Shown: positions 51,582-60,720, counted from the stretch's first letter. The stretch is DNA of 64,000 nucleotides from JAFGHJ01 sp964525555 (GCA_964525555.1 CAZGHN010000009.1:1-64000); one strand, 5' to 3'. Notes: a model not told the origin generated them from the sequence alone. Program-made: numbers and translations.

Positions 51582-53060
51582 ATGGTTCTTTTTATTTCTT
51601 TACTTTTAGTTGCACAGGGGGCGGCTACCACAAACAACACGCGCTGGGATTCACCGGATATACTTATCGAAGACTCTCTTGGCGACTATGTAAACTTCGC
51701 CGCCGATTACAACTATACTACCGGAGATATATATGTTGCGTGTATTCCCGATTCCGGAACATATTTCGGCCCGAATTATTGGGGGCTACTCGTATTCCGC
51801 TCGACTGACCACGGTTTGTCCTGGGATTCTGTGGCAAGTCAGACCTATTCTACAACATCAAATATGGGAAAAGAAATTGATTTGGTTGTTACGAGGGACG
51901 ATACTTTATATGCCCTTGTCAGCTGGTATGATAAAGGGGATAGCACAGACAAGATGAACGTTGCGAAAATTTACGATACGGGAGCAGGATGGACCATAGA
52001 TTGGATTATGAGTAGCGGAAACTTAGTAGGGGAAGAACTCCATTCTCTAAGACTCGTGAGAGACGATTTTGACGATTTCTATCTGTTTATGTCGTATTTT
52101 GTCGCTACCAGCAGTGGAGGTGACACCGTACGCATTCGACGCTCCACAGATAGAGGATATAATTGGGGGCTTCTTACATCAGGGTGGGCCAACTATTGGC
52201 TGGATCAAGACCTCACCACCGCTGATTCCAGTTTATATCTCACAGTAACCTATCAATCCGGCAATACCCAGCAGATGCAATTCGCATATTGGAGGAATCG
52301 AGCAGATGGAGCCCTTACTGTGCGAAATCCCTTCGCAGTTGACACAACTCTTGCAGGACCGATTCAGCACACAAGAACAGGAGCTACCACCACACTGCCG
52401 GATGCCGGGCAATTGGTCTATGTCACCTTTTCTCAGGAAAATCCAGGAGGCCAACATGATCTTCTCTACTTGTATTCAGAAGACGGAGGATATACATGGA
52501 CCAGCACTCCAGATACACTAGCACAGGGAAGTTACGCCCCGGTGGCCTCCGACATAAGGGGCTATCAGTCTAGCCCCAATCAATACATGAATGTGACCTA
52601 TTGTCTTACAGCTATGCTTCCGATGTTTACCAACTATTACAGATGGTCTTCTGACTCCGACCCTACCAACTGGCATGATACAACCATTGTTGGCAACGGA
52701 ATGGAACGTTCAATCACAGAAATGATTTATTCGCCCGGTTCACCCGCACCCGGAGGAGGAGTTGTATACAATGATGCATATGGAAACCTATGGTTTGATG
52801 GCCCCTGGTATAGCGGAATTTCTGAAGACACTGATAAAGGCAAAACAACAATCAGCAGTAAGATTGTACTGGCAGGCAGTTCTGTAGAACTTGGGTCGGT
52901 TGGCGCCGTCGTTTACGATGTAACCGGCAGAGAAATAATAAAATTAAATACAAATACATGGGATTTAAAGGATAAAGAAGGCAAAGAAGTTAAAGGGGGC
53001 ATATACTTTATTGCCGATAAGGAAAACAACGTAAAAATAAAACTCTCGGTAATCAAGTAA
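51582..53060 (+). CDS. Secreted BNR/Asp-box-like propeller protein, copy 1
   Basis: 492 aa. A very short signal peptide (MVLFISLLLVAQGA) with no positive N-region. The body has sialidase-like blades with Asp-box motifs: FRSTDHGLSWDSV (about 64), RSTDRGYNWGLL (about 189), YSEDGGYTWTSTP (about 295). The last 75 residues (VVYDVTGREIIKLN, GGIYFIADKENNVKIKLSV) are a divergent T9SS-like sorting domain. No active-site Arg triad is evident, so it may bind rather than cut glycans. It has its own promoter and terminator. A tandem paralog follows at 53222. Confidence 0.78.
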   Translation: MVLFISLLLVAQGAATTNNTRWDSPDILIEDSLGDYVNFAADYNYTTGDIYVACIPDSGTYFGPNYWGLLVFRSTDHGLSWDSVASQTYSTTSNMGKEIDLVVTRDDTLYALVSWYDKGDSTDKMNVAKIYDTGAGWTIDWIMSSGNLVGEELHSLRLVRDDFDDFYLFMSYFVATSSGGDTVRIRRSTDRGYNWGLLTSGWANYWLDQDLTTADSSLYLTVTYQSGNTQQMQFAYWRNRADGALTVRNPFAVDTTLAGPIQHTRTGATTTLPDAGQLVYVTFSQENPGGQHDLLYLYSEDGGYTWTSTPDTLAQGSYAPVASDIRGYQSSPNQYMNVTYCLTAMLPMFTNYYRWSSDSDPTNWHDTTIVGNGMERSITEMIYSPGSPAPGGGVVYNDAYGNLWFDGPWYSGISEDTDKGKTTISSKIVLAGSSVELGSVGAVVYDVTGREIIKLNTNTWDLKDKEGKEVKGGIYFIADKENNVKIKLSVIK

Positions 53061-53079
53061 GGTTACTTGAATTTAGAAT

Positions 53080-53118
53080 AAATAAATGGAGGGCATACTT
53101 GTCCTCCATTTATTTTTT
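53080..53118 (+). terminator. Rho-independent terminator
   Basis: A 13 bp stem (aaataaatggagg, 53080-53092, with cctccatttattt, 53103-53115), 10 nt loop, then T residues. It ends the first BNR-like gene 20 bp after its stop codon. Confidence 0.85.
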
Positions 53119-53159
53119 TAACTCTACTTCTTTAGTTTATAATACATAGAAAAAATATC

Positions 53160-53188
53160 TTGACAATCCATTTGTTAATAACTATGAT
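53160..53188 (+). promoter_or_regulatory. Promoter of the second BNR-like gene
   Basis: TTGACA (53160-53165), 17 bp, TATGAT (53183-53188), then RBS gaaaggaggt. Confidence 0.65.
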
Positions 53189-53221
53189 TATAATAACAGT
53201 AACCCAGAAAGGAGGTTCTTT

Positions 53222-54718
53222 ATGTTATTATTAATTTCCTTAATGTTAATTGCACAAAGTACTACTATAAGTAAATCACGATGGGGTTCCTTTGATGCGC
53301 TTATCGAAAATTCTCTCGGTAGCTATGTAGCCTTCGCCGCCGATTACAACTACACTAACGGCAATATGTATGTTGTGTGTTCCCCCGATTCCGGACATTA
53401 TTTTCATCCGGATTCTCTGGGATACCTCTTATTTCGTTCTACCGACCATGGCGCGAGCGGAGAGTTATTATTAAGAGATATTTGGTCCGCAGAAGGTTGG
53501 CGAGAAAAAGATATAGATCTTGTGGTTACAAGAAGCGACACAGTTTATATTCTTGCTAGCTGGTATGACAGAAATACCGATACCGATTGGTTACAGGTAG
53601 CTAAAACTTATGATACCACCGGAGGTTGGAATGTTGATTGGATTGGCCCCGCAATAGAGGCTACAGAAATCCGTTCCCCGAAACTTGTGAGAGACGATTT
53701 CGACGATTTTTATTTGTATCTGGCTTATCTTGATATTACTCCCGGATATGACACTCTGCATATTTTACGCTCCGTAGACCGAGGATATAACTGGAGCACT
53801 CTCATTAAAGCCGGCTCTGCAGCAGATTGGGAAGACCAGGATATAGCCGTGTCTGATTCTTCCTTATATCATTTGTCGTTATTACATAGCGGACCTAATT
53901 ACACTCTGCAACTTGGCTACTGGAGAGAGAGAGGAAATCCTGCAACCTCTAAAGTAAAAAACCCTCTCTGGGTCAGCACTCCTGCCGCCGGACCACTTCA
54001 GTATCCGAGAATAGGCGTTACCACTACGCTGCCAGACAGCACACAGTTAATCTACTTGTTTTATTCCCAGCAAAATTCTTCTAGCGGAGATTATGACCTT
54101 CTTTATCTGTACTCTGAAGAAGGCGGAGATGACTGGCCTAGTTCTTCTCCTCCTGCCAACTCCGTTATTCCTGACACGCTCGCATCGGGTAGTTATTCGC
54201 CGATACTCTGTGATATAAGAGGATATCAGGCAGCGCCTAATCAATATATGAATATAACCTACTGTTTCACATACTCTACACCATCTTTCGAGAACTTCTG
54301 GTGTTGGGCTTCCGAAAGCAATCCTACAAATTGGCAGGAACTCGCCTCTGTAGGCACGGGACCAAATAGATCCATTCCGGAACTTATTTACTCACCCGGA
54401 TCACCCGGAACGGGATCCGCAGTTTTTTATAACGATTCCCTCGGTAACATATGGTTAGATGCTCCCTGGCTTAGTGGTATAACTGAAGATAACGTGAAGA
54501 AAAAAGACAAAATCAGCAGTCAGATTGTACTACCCGGCAGCACAGTGGAAGTCGGCGAACCAGGCGCTACTGTTTTCGATATAACCGGCAGCAAAATATT
54601 GACTCTAAATACCGGCTCATGGGATTTAAGGGACGCAAACGGCAACGAAGTTAAATGTGGCATCTACTTTATTGTAGACAAAAACAACAATAGAATAAAA
54701 CTTTCGCTAATCAAATAA
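53222..54718 (+). CDS. Secreted BNR/Asp-box-like propeller protein, copy 2
   Basis: 498 aa. Closely related to the preceding protein from end to end, with the same short signal peptide (MLLLISLMLIAQS), the SLGSYVAFAADYNYTNG start and the Por-like end (TVFDITGSKILTLN, GIYFIVDKNNNRIKLSL). Asp boxes are weaker here: SVDRGYNWSTL remains while the first is changed to RSTDHGASGELL. Both copies keep VRDDFDDFYLY. A tandem duplication that has diverged. It has its own promoter and shares a strong bidirectional terminator with the gene beyond. Confidence 0.78.
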   Translation: MLLLISLMLIAQSTTISKSRWGSFDALIENSLGSYVAFAADYNYTNGNMYVVCSPDSGHYFHPDSLGYLLFRSTDHGASGELLLRDIWSAEGWREKDIDLVVTRSDTVYILASWYDRNTDTDWLQVAKTYDTTGGWNVDWIGPAIEATEIRSPKLVRDDFDDFYLYLAYLDITPGYDTLHILRSVDRGYNWSTLIKAGSAADWEDQDIAVSDSSLYHLSLLHSGPNYTLQLGYWRERGNPATSKVKNPLWVSTPAAGPLQYPRIGVTTTLPDSTQLIYLFYSQQNSSSGDYDLLYLYSEEGGDDWPSSSPPANSVIPDTLASGSYSPILCDIRGYQAAPNQYMNITYCFTYSTPSFENFWCWASESNPTNWQELASVGTGPNRSIPELIYSPGSPGTGSAVFYNDSLGNIWLDAPWLSGITEDNVKKKDKISSQIVLPGSTVEVGEPGATVFDITGSKILTLNTGSWDLRDANGNEVKCGIYFIVDKNNNRIKLSLIK

Positions 54719-54740
54719 TTTACTTCTAAAACCATATATA

Positions 54741-54774
54741 GAAAAAGGGAAGGTTGATCGGCCTTCCCTTTTTC
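54741..54774. terminator. Bidirectional rho-independent terminator
   Basis: A 13 bp stem gaaaaagggaagg (54741-54753) with ccttccctttttc (54762-54774), A-rich on one flank and T-rich on the other, between the convergent genes ending at 54718 and 54809. Confidence 0.88.
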
Positions 54775-54808
54775 TATTAATATTTTACTATAATCTCTTC
54801 TTTGTTTC

Positions 54809-55408
54809 TTAGTTAAGTGTTGCGGAAAACATTACAGAAAAATCGTATCCGCTCCAATTAGCTCCTTGATCCGGCACGGAATGATAACCAAAAGAACCGG
54901 CAACCCCCAACCCCCAACTGCCTCCGACCCAAAATTCCTTTCCCATAGCCATATCAAAAGCTAGGCCCATATCACTACTAGCGCTAACTCCCCCCGATTC
55001 CAAAGTCAAAGATCCAACACCTATTGACGGCGACAGGTAGATATTAATAGGCATAATATAATAGGTTAATCCACCTCCGAATCCGGCAAGCATGAAAGTT
55101 CCATTAAACGGACCATTAATCCCGAAAATCTCTGCCTCCGGGTTTGGCATTAACCATCCGAATAAAGTCCCATGTACGGCAAGATTCGGTAATATACAAG
55201 CACCGATAGCAAGATTGGTGTTAGTCGACACACCAGACATCTTCACCTGCGAATCGGCATACGCCGACTGGGCTGCGCCGACGCCTGTAGACAACCTGAG
55301 AAAGAAACCCCCATCATGATCCCGAGGACCTGCAAACGCATCCGACACTAGCAGGATCATAATTAGACAGATCCATACCAATGTTTTGGTAAGCATACTT
55401 TTTTTCAT
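54809..55408 (-). CDS. Small outer-membrane beta-barrel protein
   Basis: 199 aa. Signal peptide (about 1-27, ending AFAG). The rest alternates hydrophobic and polar residues with many glycines (GFFLRLSTGVGAAQ, GGGLTYYIMPINIYLSPSIGVGSL, GLAFDMAMGKEFWVGGSWGLGVAGSFGY) and ends in a C-terminal strand DFSVMFSATLN. This is typical of an eight-strand OmpW/OmpX-sized barrel. No specific function visible. RBS aaaggaggtaag lies 5 nt upstream of the ATG. Confidence 0.82.
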   Translation of the reverse strand: MKKSMLTKTLVWICLIMILLVSDAFAGPRDHDGGFFLRLSTGVGAAQSAYADSQVKMSGVSTNTNLAIGACILPNLAVHGTLFGWLMPNPEAEIFGINGPFNGTFMLAGFGGGLTYYIMPINIYLSPSIGVGSLTLESGGVSASSDMGLAFDMAMGKEFWVGGSWGLGVAGSFGYHSVPDQGANWSGYDFSVMFSATLN

Positions 55409-55411
55409 AAC

Positions 55412-55645
55412 TTACCTCCTTTTCACTATAAAAGATTTTAAAATACCTGCCTCATTAACAAGATAGGCGCCCGAAAGAAAATCTAAAGAGGAACTAACAA
55501 TAACAAAAAATTTACCAATAAAATCTTTATCGACCTCTATTCCACTCTTTATTTCAGCATTTTTATAAACCGGTAGCTTGCAAGCTAAAGAATATTTGAA
55601 ATTACTTATACCGTATCCCTCTTTCCGTAGGTTATAATTAACCAT
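55412..55645 (-). CDS. Hypothetical 77-residue protein
   Basis: MVNYNLRKEGYGISNFKYSL begins it and the end SFIVKRR overlaps the RBS of the barrel protein gene. Residues 10-70 look like strands of a small beta protein, perhaps the end of an outer-membrane-like or lipoprotein domain (FFVIVSSSLDFLSGAYLV). No family recognised, no signal peptide and only a weak RBS. A consensus promoter sits 16 bp upstream, so the region is certainly transcribed; it could instead be a long leader of the barrel gene. Confidence 0.4.
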   Translation of the reverse strand: MVNYNLRKEGYGISNFKYSLACKLPVYKNAEIKSGIEVDKDFIGKFFVIVSSSLDFLSGAYLVNEAGILKSFIVKRR

Positions 55646-55660
55646 CTTTTATATTAAGAA

Positions 55661-55688
55661 ATTATAATTGTCTAATATAATTTGTCAA
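55661..55688 (-). promoter_or_regulatory. Promoter of the barrel protein transcript
   Basis: Minus strand TTGACA (55688-55683), 16 bp, TATAAT (55666-55661): both boxes match consensus. Confidence 0.75.
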
Positions 55689-55739
55689 GTGGATTAATTT
55701 TTACAATAAAAAACATATAAATATATTCAAACAAACTGC

Positions 55740-55768
55740 TTGACATTAAAATAAAATCTCCTTATATT
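55740..55768 (+). promoter_or_regulatory. Promoter of the DUF3857 operon
   Basis: TTGACA (55740-55745), 17 bp, TATATT (55763-55768), 100 bp before the TTG start at 55868. Confidence 0.65.
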
Positions 55769-55867
55769 ATATTTTATATTCATGTATGCTTTAAGAGATT
55801 TTTACCTTAGGGAATTAATCGAACATTTAAAATTATGTTTAAACTAATTTTAAGAAGGAGGAAACGA

Positions 55868-56665
55868 TTGAAATTATTTAATTGTCTACCAATACCGTTT
55901 ATATTTGTTATACTCACCATCTCTTGCGGAACATCTCAAAAGCAACTTACAACAGCAGTTTCTTCTCTCAGGCCAAGAATAAAGGAAGGAGATACGCTTA
56001 AGTACGAAATCAAATTCATATCAAATAGTAGAATGTACATCAATACTTTTGAGTATCCAGAATTACAATATTACGCTTCCGCTAAGATTTATACGATAGT
56101 CACTAAGATCGAAGGTGATTCAATTAGTTTCAAATCAGCACTGACTAAAACTTCTGCTTCGTTAAGAAAGACAGGCTACCAGTTAAATTCCATTCATACA
56201 AAAAATTATTTTCGTATGGATTTCTGGAAGGACCTCAAAGGTAAAGAATGGGAATATACTTTAACTCCAACAGGACTTACAAAATCCTCGGATGAGAAAA
56301 CAAAAAGATTCATCTGGTTTTTATTCCCTTTTTTACCTCCAAAAGAACCTGTCTCAGTAGGACAATCCTGGGAGAAAGAACCTGAAAAGGGATTCATAGT
56401 AAATTTTCGCTTCAATGAAATGAAAGGAGATAACGCAATCATCGAATACAAGTATAACAATAAAGAAAAGGAAGAAGTTGATGATTCGGATATAAAAGAA
56501 GCCGTTCTCGACGCAAAATCAAAAGCTAAGGTAATACTTAATACGAGAACAGGCAAAGTAACCGAAATAAAAATCGATTCAAAGATCAAAAAATCTGGCA
56601 AGATTAAAGCGTATAATGTAACAATATACTTCGACGAAAATTGGAATATTAAAGCTGTTGAATAG
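55868..56665 (+). CDS. Hypothetical lipoprotein upstream of DUF3857 proteins
   Basis: 265 aa. Lipobox LTISC (Cys near 18). The mature part (LRPRIKEGDTLKYEIKFIS...) is a beta-rich domain recalling DUF3108/DUF6263-type outer-membrane lipoproteins, without a sure match. It ends in a TGKVTEIKIDSKIKKSGK-like strand pattern. The start is the TTG at 55868, with AAGGAGG 6 nt upstream; an ATG at 55835 would add a basic tail before the lipoprotein signal and has no RBS. It overlaps the next gene by 8 bp. Confidence 0.72.
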   Translation: MKLFNCLPIPFIFVILTISCGTSQKQLTTAVSSLRPRIKEGDTLKYEIKFISNSRMYINTFEYPELQYYASAKIYTIVTKIEGDSISFKSALTKTSASLRKTGYQLNSIHTKNYFRMDFWKDLKGKEWEYTLTPTGLTKSSDEKTKRFIWFLFPFLPPKEPVSVGQSWEKEPEKGFIVNFRFNEMKGDNAIIEYKYNNKEKEEVDDSDIKEAVLDAKSKAKVILNTRTGKVTEIKIDSKIKKSGKIKAYNVTIYFDENWNIKAVE

Positions 56666-58595
56666 AATTTCATTCGGGTTTCTATTTAAACCTTTACTGT
56701 TGCTTATTTGTTTAACCTCTACTAGGCTTTATCCCAGCTTCGAATCTTTTTTTAGCACATCCGATAAAGCTGATGCTTTTATGCGTTATGATTCAACCTA
56801 TTACGAAGTTAATAAAGACGGAACTTATACTACCACTTACCACGAACGAATAAGGATATTATCGCAGAACGGGATAACAAAATTCGGACAAAGAAGTTTT
56901 CCTTTCGACGCATCATCCGGGACAATCGCAGTTATATATGCAAAAGTATATAAACCAAACGGAAAAACAATAAATCTATCTCCGAATGATATTGAAACCT
57001 TCCGCATGCCGGCATGGGAGGGAGCAAAAGTTTTCATCCCCAATATTTACTTCCTTAAAATAACTTTTCCTCAGCTGGAGGTAGGTGGTGAAATAGAGTA
57101 TAAGGTTAGGGACGTCTTTAGAGGTAGCGCAATAGCAAATCACTTTGGTGTATATGCTGTTTTTGAATACACGGAACCGATAGCACAAAAAGTAATTATA
57201 GCAGATGTCCCCAAAAGTATGGATCTAAAGTGGGCTTTAATTGAGAATAAAATAGCTCCCAAAGAGAATAAAATTCTTTTTAATAGAGAAATAAAAAAAG
57301 ATCGAATTGTTCATACATGGTGCATGGAAGAAATATACCCGCTTGAAAAGGAACCAGCGATGCCCTACATAATGAATATATCTTCCAGATTGTTAATTTC
57401 AACTCTACCTTCCTGGGAATTCTTTTCGAAATGGTACTACGAAATTTCAGAACCTACATTTAAAACAAATATAGATATGATAACACTTACATCTGGTTTA
57501 ATAAACGAAGAAATGAACAAAGAAGAAAAAATAAGAGCATGTTTTAACTGGGTAGTGGAAAATATACGTTATGTAGAAACAACGCTTACTGGTCCTAAGG
57601 CAGGTCTTAGGCCTGCACCAGCACCAAAAACATTTAAACGACAATACGGTGTATGTCGGGATATGGCTGCTCTTTTGATATCTCTTTTAAGCAAAGCAGG
57701 CATTGAATCCACTATAGCACTTACCAATCCTACAATGAAAATCGAGGAAAAACTCCCTGTAAATCAATTCAATCATGCAATAGTCGCCGTTAAATTAGAC
57801 ACTAATTATATATATCTGGACCCTACGCCCGACAACTCAAAAGAATTTCTCCCTGCATATGAATATAACGGTCAAGTTGTTCTCGTCTGCACACAGAAAG
57901 GGGATCCTTTAAGATATACCCCATTCCAACATTCGGATAAAAACCTTCTTAACATCACAGCTAAATCGGTCCTCGACCAAAACAATGAACTTACTGGAAC
58001 ATTGACATTTGAACCTCGTGGATATATGGATCTGAAATATAGGAATATGTTAAGAAAGAACACTCCGGAAAAGAAAAGAGAAGCAATCGTAGACCTAGCA
58101 AAAACAATAAATCCTTCCTGTGTAATCGACACTTTCTATATAAATGGATTAACTTCATTAAAGGAAGATCTCTTAATTAAAATCGAATATAGGGTCAAGA
58201 ATTACGGAAATCAGATGGGGAAAATACTATCATTACATTCACCAATCAGAAACTCATGGGAAACCGACAATTTTATAAGAGGCATCAATCCTTTTGTATT
58301 AGAAGAAAGAAAATATCCAGTGAACTTGGAAACGGTATCAAAAATATCCTATAATGAAGAAATTACACTGGCTAACATTTTCAAAATTGAAGATATACCC
58401 GAAGATTACGAATTTTCAAATGAATATATATATACAAAACAGAATTACAAAACAAATAACAACAAAATTATAATAGATTCAAAATTTATTTTGAAGAAGC
58501 CTGAAATCCCTCTTAATAGATACAAAGAAATAAAAGAAATGCAGAGTAAATCAGATGAACTTGCCCGTCAAAAAATTATAATAAAAAGGAGATAA
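56658..58595 (+). CDS. DUF3857 and transglutaminase-like protein
   Basis: 645 aa. Signal peptide, then DUF3857 (YDSTYYEVNKDGTYTTTYHE, about 40-230) and a transglutaminase-like domain with the Cys in YGVCRDMAALL (about 331), His in FNHAIVAV and Asp in YLDPTPD, then DUF2569/3858-like strands. The intact Cys-His-Asp triad permits catalysis, but no reaction is known for the family. It starts at TTG 56658, overlapping the previous stop. The operon goes on with a second DUF3857 protein. Confidence 0.88.
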   Translation: MNRISFGFLFKPLLLLICLTSTRLYPSFESFFSTSDKADAFMRYDSTYYEVNKDGTYTTTYHERIRILSQNGITKFGQRSFPFDASSGTIAVIYAKVYKPNGKTINLSPNDIETFRMPAWEGAKVFIPNIYFLKITFPQLEVGGEIEYKVRDVFRGSAIANHFGVYAVFEYTEPIAQKVIIADVPKSMDLKWALIENKIAPKENKILFNREIKKDRIVHTWCMEEIYPLEKEPAMPYIMNISSRLLISTLPSWEFFSKWYYEISEPTFKTNIDMITLTSGLINEEMNKEEKIRACFNWVVENIRYVETTLTGPKAGLRPAPAPKTFKRQYGVCRDMAALLISLLSKAGIESTIALTNPTMKIEEKLPVNQFNHAIVAVKLDTNYIYLDPTPDNSKEFLPAYEYNGQVVLVCTQKGDPLRYTPFQHSDKNLLNITAKSVLDQNNELTGTLTFEPRGYMDLKYRNMLRKNTPEKKREAIVDLAKTINPSCVIDTFYINGLTSLKEDLLIKIEYRVKNYGNQMGKILSLHSPIRNSWETDNFIRGINPFVLEERKYPVNLETVSKISYNEEITLANIFKIEDIPEDYEFSNEYIYTKQNYKTNNNKIIIDSKFILKKPEIPLNRYKEIKEMQSKSDELARQKIIIKRR

Positions 58596-58597
58596 AT

Positions 58598-60361
58598 ATA
58601 TTCTTTTGTATATTAATAATTGCTTCGGGAGGCGCGACAATTCTTTCCGACTCTACTGTAATTAAAATCGACCAAGAGGGCTTAAGAACTTTCGATAGAA
58701 AGACTATCATTCAAATAGAAAATCAACTGGGGCGAGAAGAATTCGGTGATATAGAAACAAGATACAACAGCGAATACTCTGTTTTTGAAATCGTCGAAGC
58801 ATACACGGAAACAGAAAATGGGAAGAAACACGAACCAGAAGAAGAAGGAATTTCAGATCTTTCTGCTTATGAAACGGCTATAGCGCCCATGTATTCTAAA
58901 AACAGGCTAAAAGTCGTAAGTTTCAAAAAAGTCAATCCCGGAGCAAAAATATATTACCATTACCGGATAAAATCGAGAATCTCGTATGCTTTACCTTTTT
59001 CAGGCACACACATTTTTCAAAAAGATTTCCCCATAAAAAGAAAACTCTTTTCTCTGGTCCTCCCCGACACGATGAACATATTTTTCAATATAGAACCTGA
59101 CCAGAAATTAAAAGAGGAAAATTGTATTTGCTACCTATGGAAAAGAGAAAACTTACCCCGGATTAAAGATTACAATTATCGACCTCCTGACTTTAATATT
59201 GCCGAAGAACTAATTTATTCCTCAGTTGAATCATGGGAGAAAATGGGTAGCTCTATATATAATATTCTCAACAAGGAGATAAAACCCGTAAAAAGAAATA
59301 GGGATATTGAACAGTTGTATTCTTTTGTTAAAGATTCAATAAGGGCAATTCCAATTAATTTATCCCCGGTAGGATCAGGGGGCTTCTCGCCGAAAGAAAT
59401 TATAAAAAACAAGTATGCTGCCTCCAGAGACAAAAACGCGCTTTTTTTATCTTTGTTAAAGGGAGCAAAGTATGATGTATCTCCTGCTTTTATTTGCACA
59501 GGTTCTCTTCACAAAGAAGAAATTCATAAAATGCTACCTACCTTATCTCCTTTCTACTGCCTCGTAGCTGCTGTAAATAGCGGAGATAGCATACTTTTCT
59601 TTGACCCATCATGCAAATACTGCGGATCGAAGTATGTTACCTTTGAAGGAAAAACGGCATGGGTAATAAAACAGGACACTTCATATTTTTATAAGGTCCC
59701 TGAAGCATCTAACAATGAAATATTAGTCGACAGCCGTTACGAAGTCTCTACAGAAGGTGATATAAAAGCAAAAATTATTGCAGAATTAAACGGCTATTTT
59801 TCAGAAATGTTCCAACAACGGCTTGAGTCTGAAAAAGAAAATACGAGGAAAAAAGTTCTGGAATATCTGCTTTCAGAAATATCCATTTCTGCAAAGGCTG
59901 ACACTATAGATATAGATTTAAAAAAAGACGCGGTAAAAATAAAACTTGTTTTCGAATCTCCAAGATACGCACCGAAGCAGGGCAAGTACATAACAATGAA
60001 GATTATTAACAATATTATACCTTTCTTCCCGCTTTTATCTCTTACAGATTCCGAAGACAGGCCTTACCCTTACTATTTTAATTTTTCTGACGCAAACCTG
60101 GAAGAAAAAACAATTATTTTATACCCGGAAAACTTAGAGTTATCACATTTACCTGAAAATCAGGAATTCTCCGGAGAAGGCTATCTTCTTAAAATCGAAG
60201 CATCCTCAGATGAAAGCAAAATTAAATATACAAGATTTGCCTCATATCATAAAAGAATAATTTCCCAAAAAACAAATATCGCAAAAGACCTTGAGGAATT
60301 TTTAGACAAAAAGACGCTTTGGATACTTTTTACAGAAAAGAAAGAAAAAACAAATAATTAG
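58598..60361 (+). CDS. DUF3857/transglutaminase-like protein, non-canonical start
   Basis: 587 aa if read from 58598. The first usual start codon is the ATG at 58889, inside the conserved domain. The frame is open back to 58592 and encodes a signal peptide (IFFCILIIASGGATILS) and the start of DUF3857 (DSTVIKIDQEGLRTFDRKTI), so the true start is near 58598. There, RBS AAGGAG (58585-58590) is followed 7 nt later by ATA. No ATG, GTG or TTG occurs in frame. The transglutaminase part has YAASRDKNALFLSLLKGA: Ser replaces the catalytic Cys, so this copy is probably inactive. 2 nt after the previous stop. Confidence 0.75.
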   Translation: MFFCILIIASGGATILSDSTVIKIDQEGLRTFDRKTIIQIENQLGREEFGDIETRYNSEYSVFEIVEAYTETENGKKHEPEEEGISDLSAYETAIAPMYSKNRLKVVSFKKVNPGAKIYYHYRIKSRISYALPFSGTHIFQKDFPIKRKLFSLVLPDTMNIFFNIEPDQKLKEENCICYLWKRENLPRIKDYNYRPPDFNIAEELIYSSVESWEKMGSSIYNILNKEIKPVKRNRDIEQLYSFVKDSIRAIPINLSPVGSGGFSPKEIIKNKYAASRDKNALFLSLLKGAKYDVSPAFICTGSLHKEEIHKMLPTLSPFYCLVAAVNSGDSILFFDPSCKYCGSKYVTFEGKTAWVIKQDTSYFYKVPEASNNEILVDSRYEVSTEGDIKAKIIAELNGYFSEMFQQRLESEKENTRKKVLEYLLSEISISAKADTIDIDLKKDAVKIKLVFESPRYAPKQGKYITMKIINNIIPFFPLLSLTDSEDRPYPYYFNFSDANLEEKTIILYPENLELSHLPENQEFSGEGYLLKIEASSDESKIKYTRFASYHKRIISQKTNIAKDLEEFLDKKTLWILFTEKKEKTNN

Positions 60362-60462
60362 ACCATCTTTATAAATTAGAATTAAATAGCAACAATACTA
60401 TATAATAAGATATCTTAATAATATACTATTTTACGATAACTTATAAAACTAATTATCAAAAC

Positions 60463-60645
60463 TTACTCCGCTACCTCTTCACAACCACATGAAAGATATT
60501 TCCTATCTTCAAACTCCTCTCTTTTTCCATCATTCCAATTGTTAACCGGCCTATAATAACCAACGACCCTCGAGTACACTTCCGCACTAATTGCAATAAC
60601 TTCATCCTTAACATCCTCCATTTTTCCGATACTATTATCTTCCAT
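60463..60645 (-). CDS. Orphan glycyl-radical domain of NrdD type
   Basis: 60 aa. EVYSRVVGYYRPVNNWNDGK (residues 22-41) and REEFEDRKYL are the C-terminal glycyl-radical segment of anaerobic ribonucleotide reductase (NrdD); G29 is the radical site. The rest of the enzyme is absent, and the Zn-binding CxxC pairs that normally precede this segment are missing. Instead a CGC pair (C53, C55) ends the protein. By analogy with GrcA/YfiD it may be a spare part for an oxygen-damaged NrdD or a leftover. A consensus promoter and RBS aaaggaggg show that it is expressed. Confidence 0.8.
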   Translation of the reverse strand: MEDNSIGKMEDVKDEVIAISAEVYSRVVGYYRPVNNWNDGKREEFEDRKYLSCGCEEVAE

Positions 60646-60692
60646 TTAAAAAACCCCTCCTTTGAAATGGTTTTAAATATGTACCCATTACA

Positions 60693-60720
60693 ATATTACA
60701 CTATTTTTATTATTTGTCAA
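60693..60720 (-). promoter_or_regulatory. Promoter of the glycyl-radical domain gene
   Basis: Minus strand TTGACA (60720-60715), 16 bp, TAATAT (60698-60693), 48 bp before the start codon. Confidence 0.7.
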
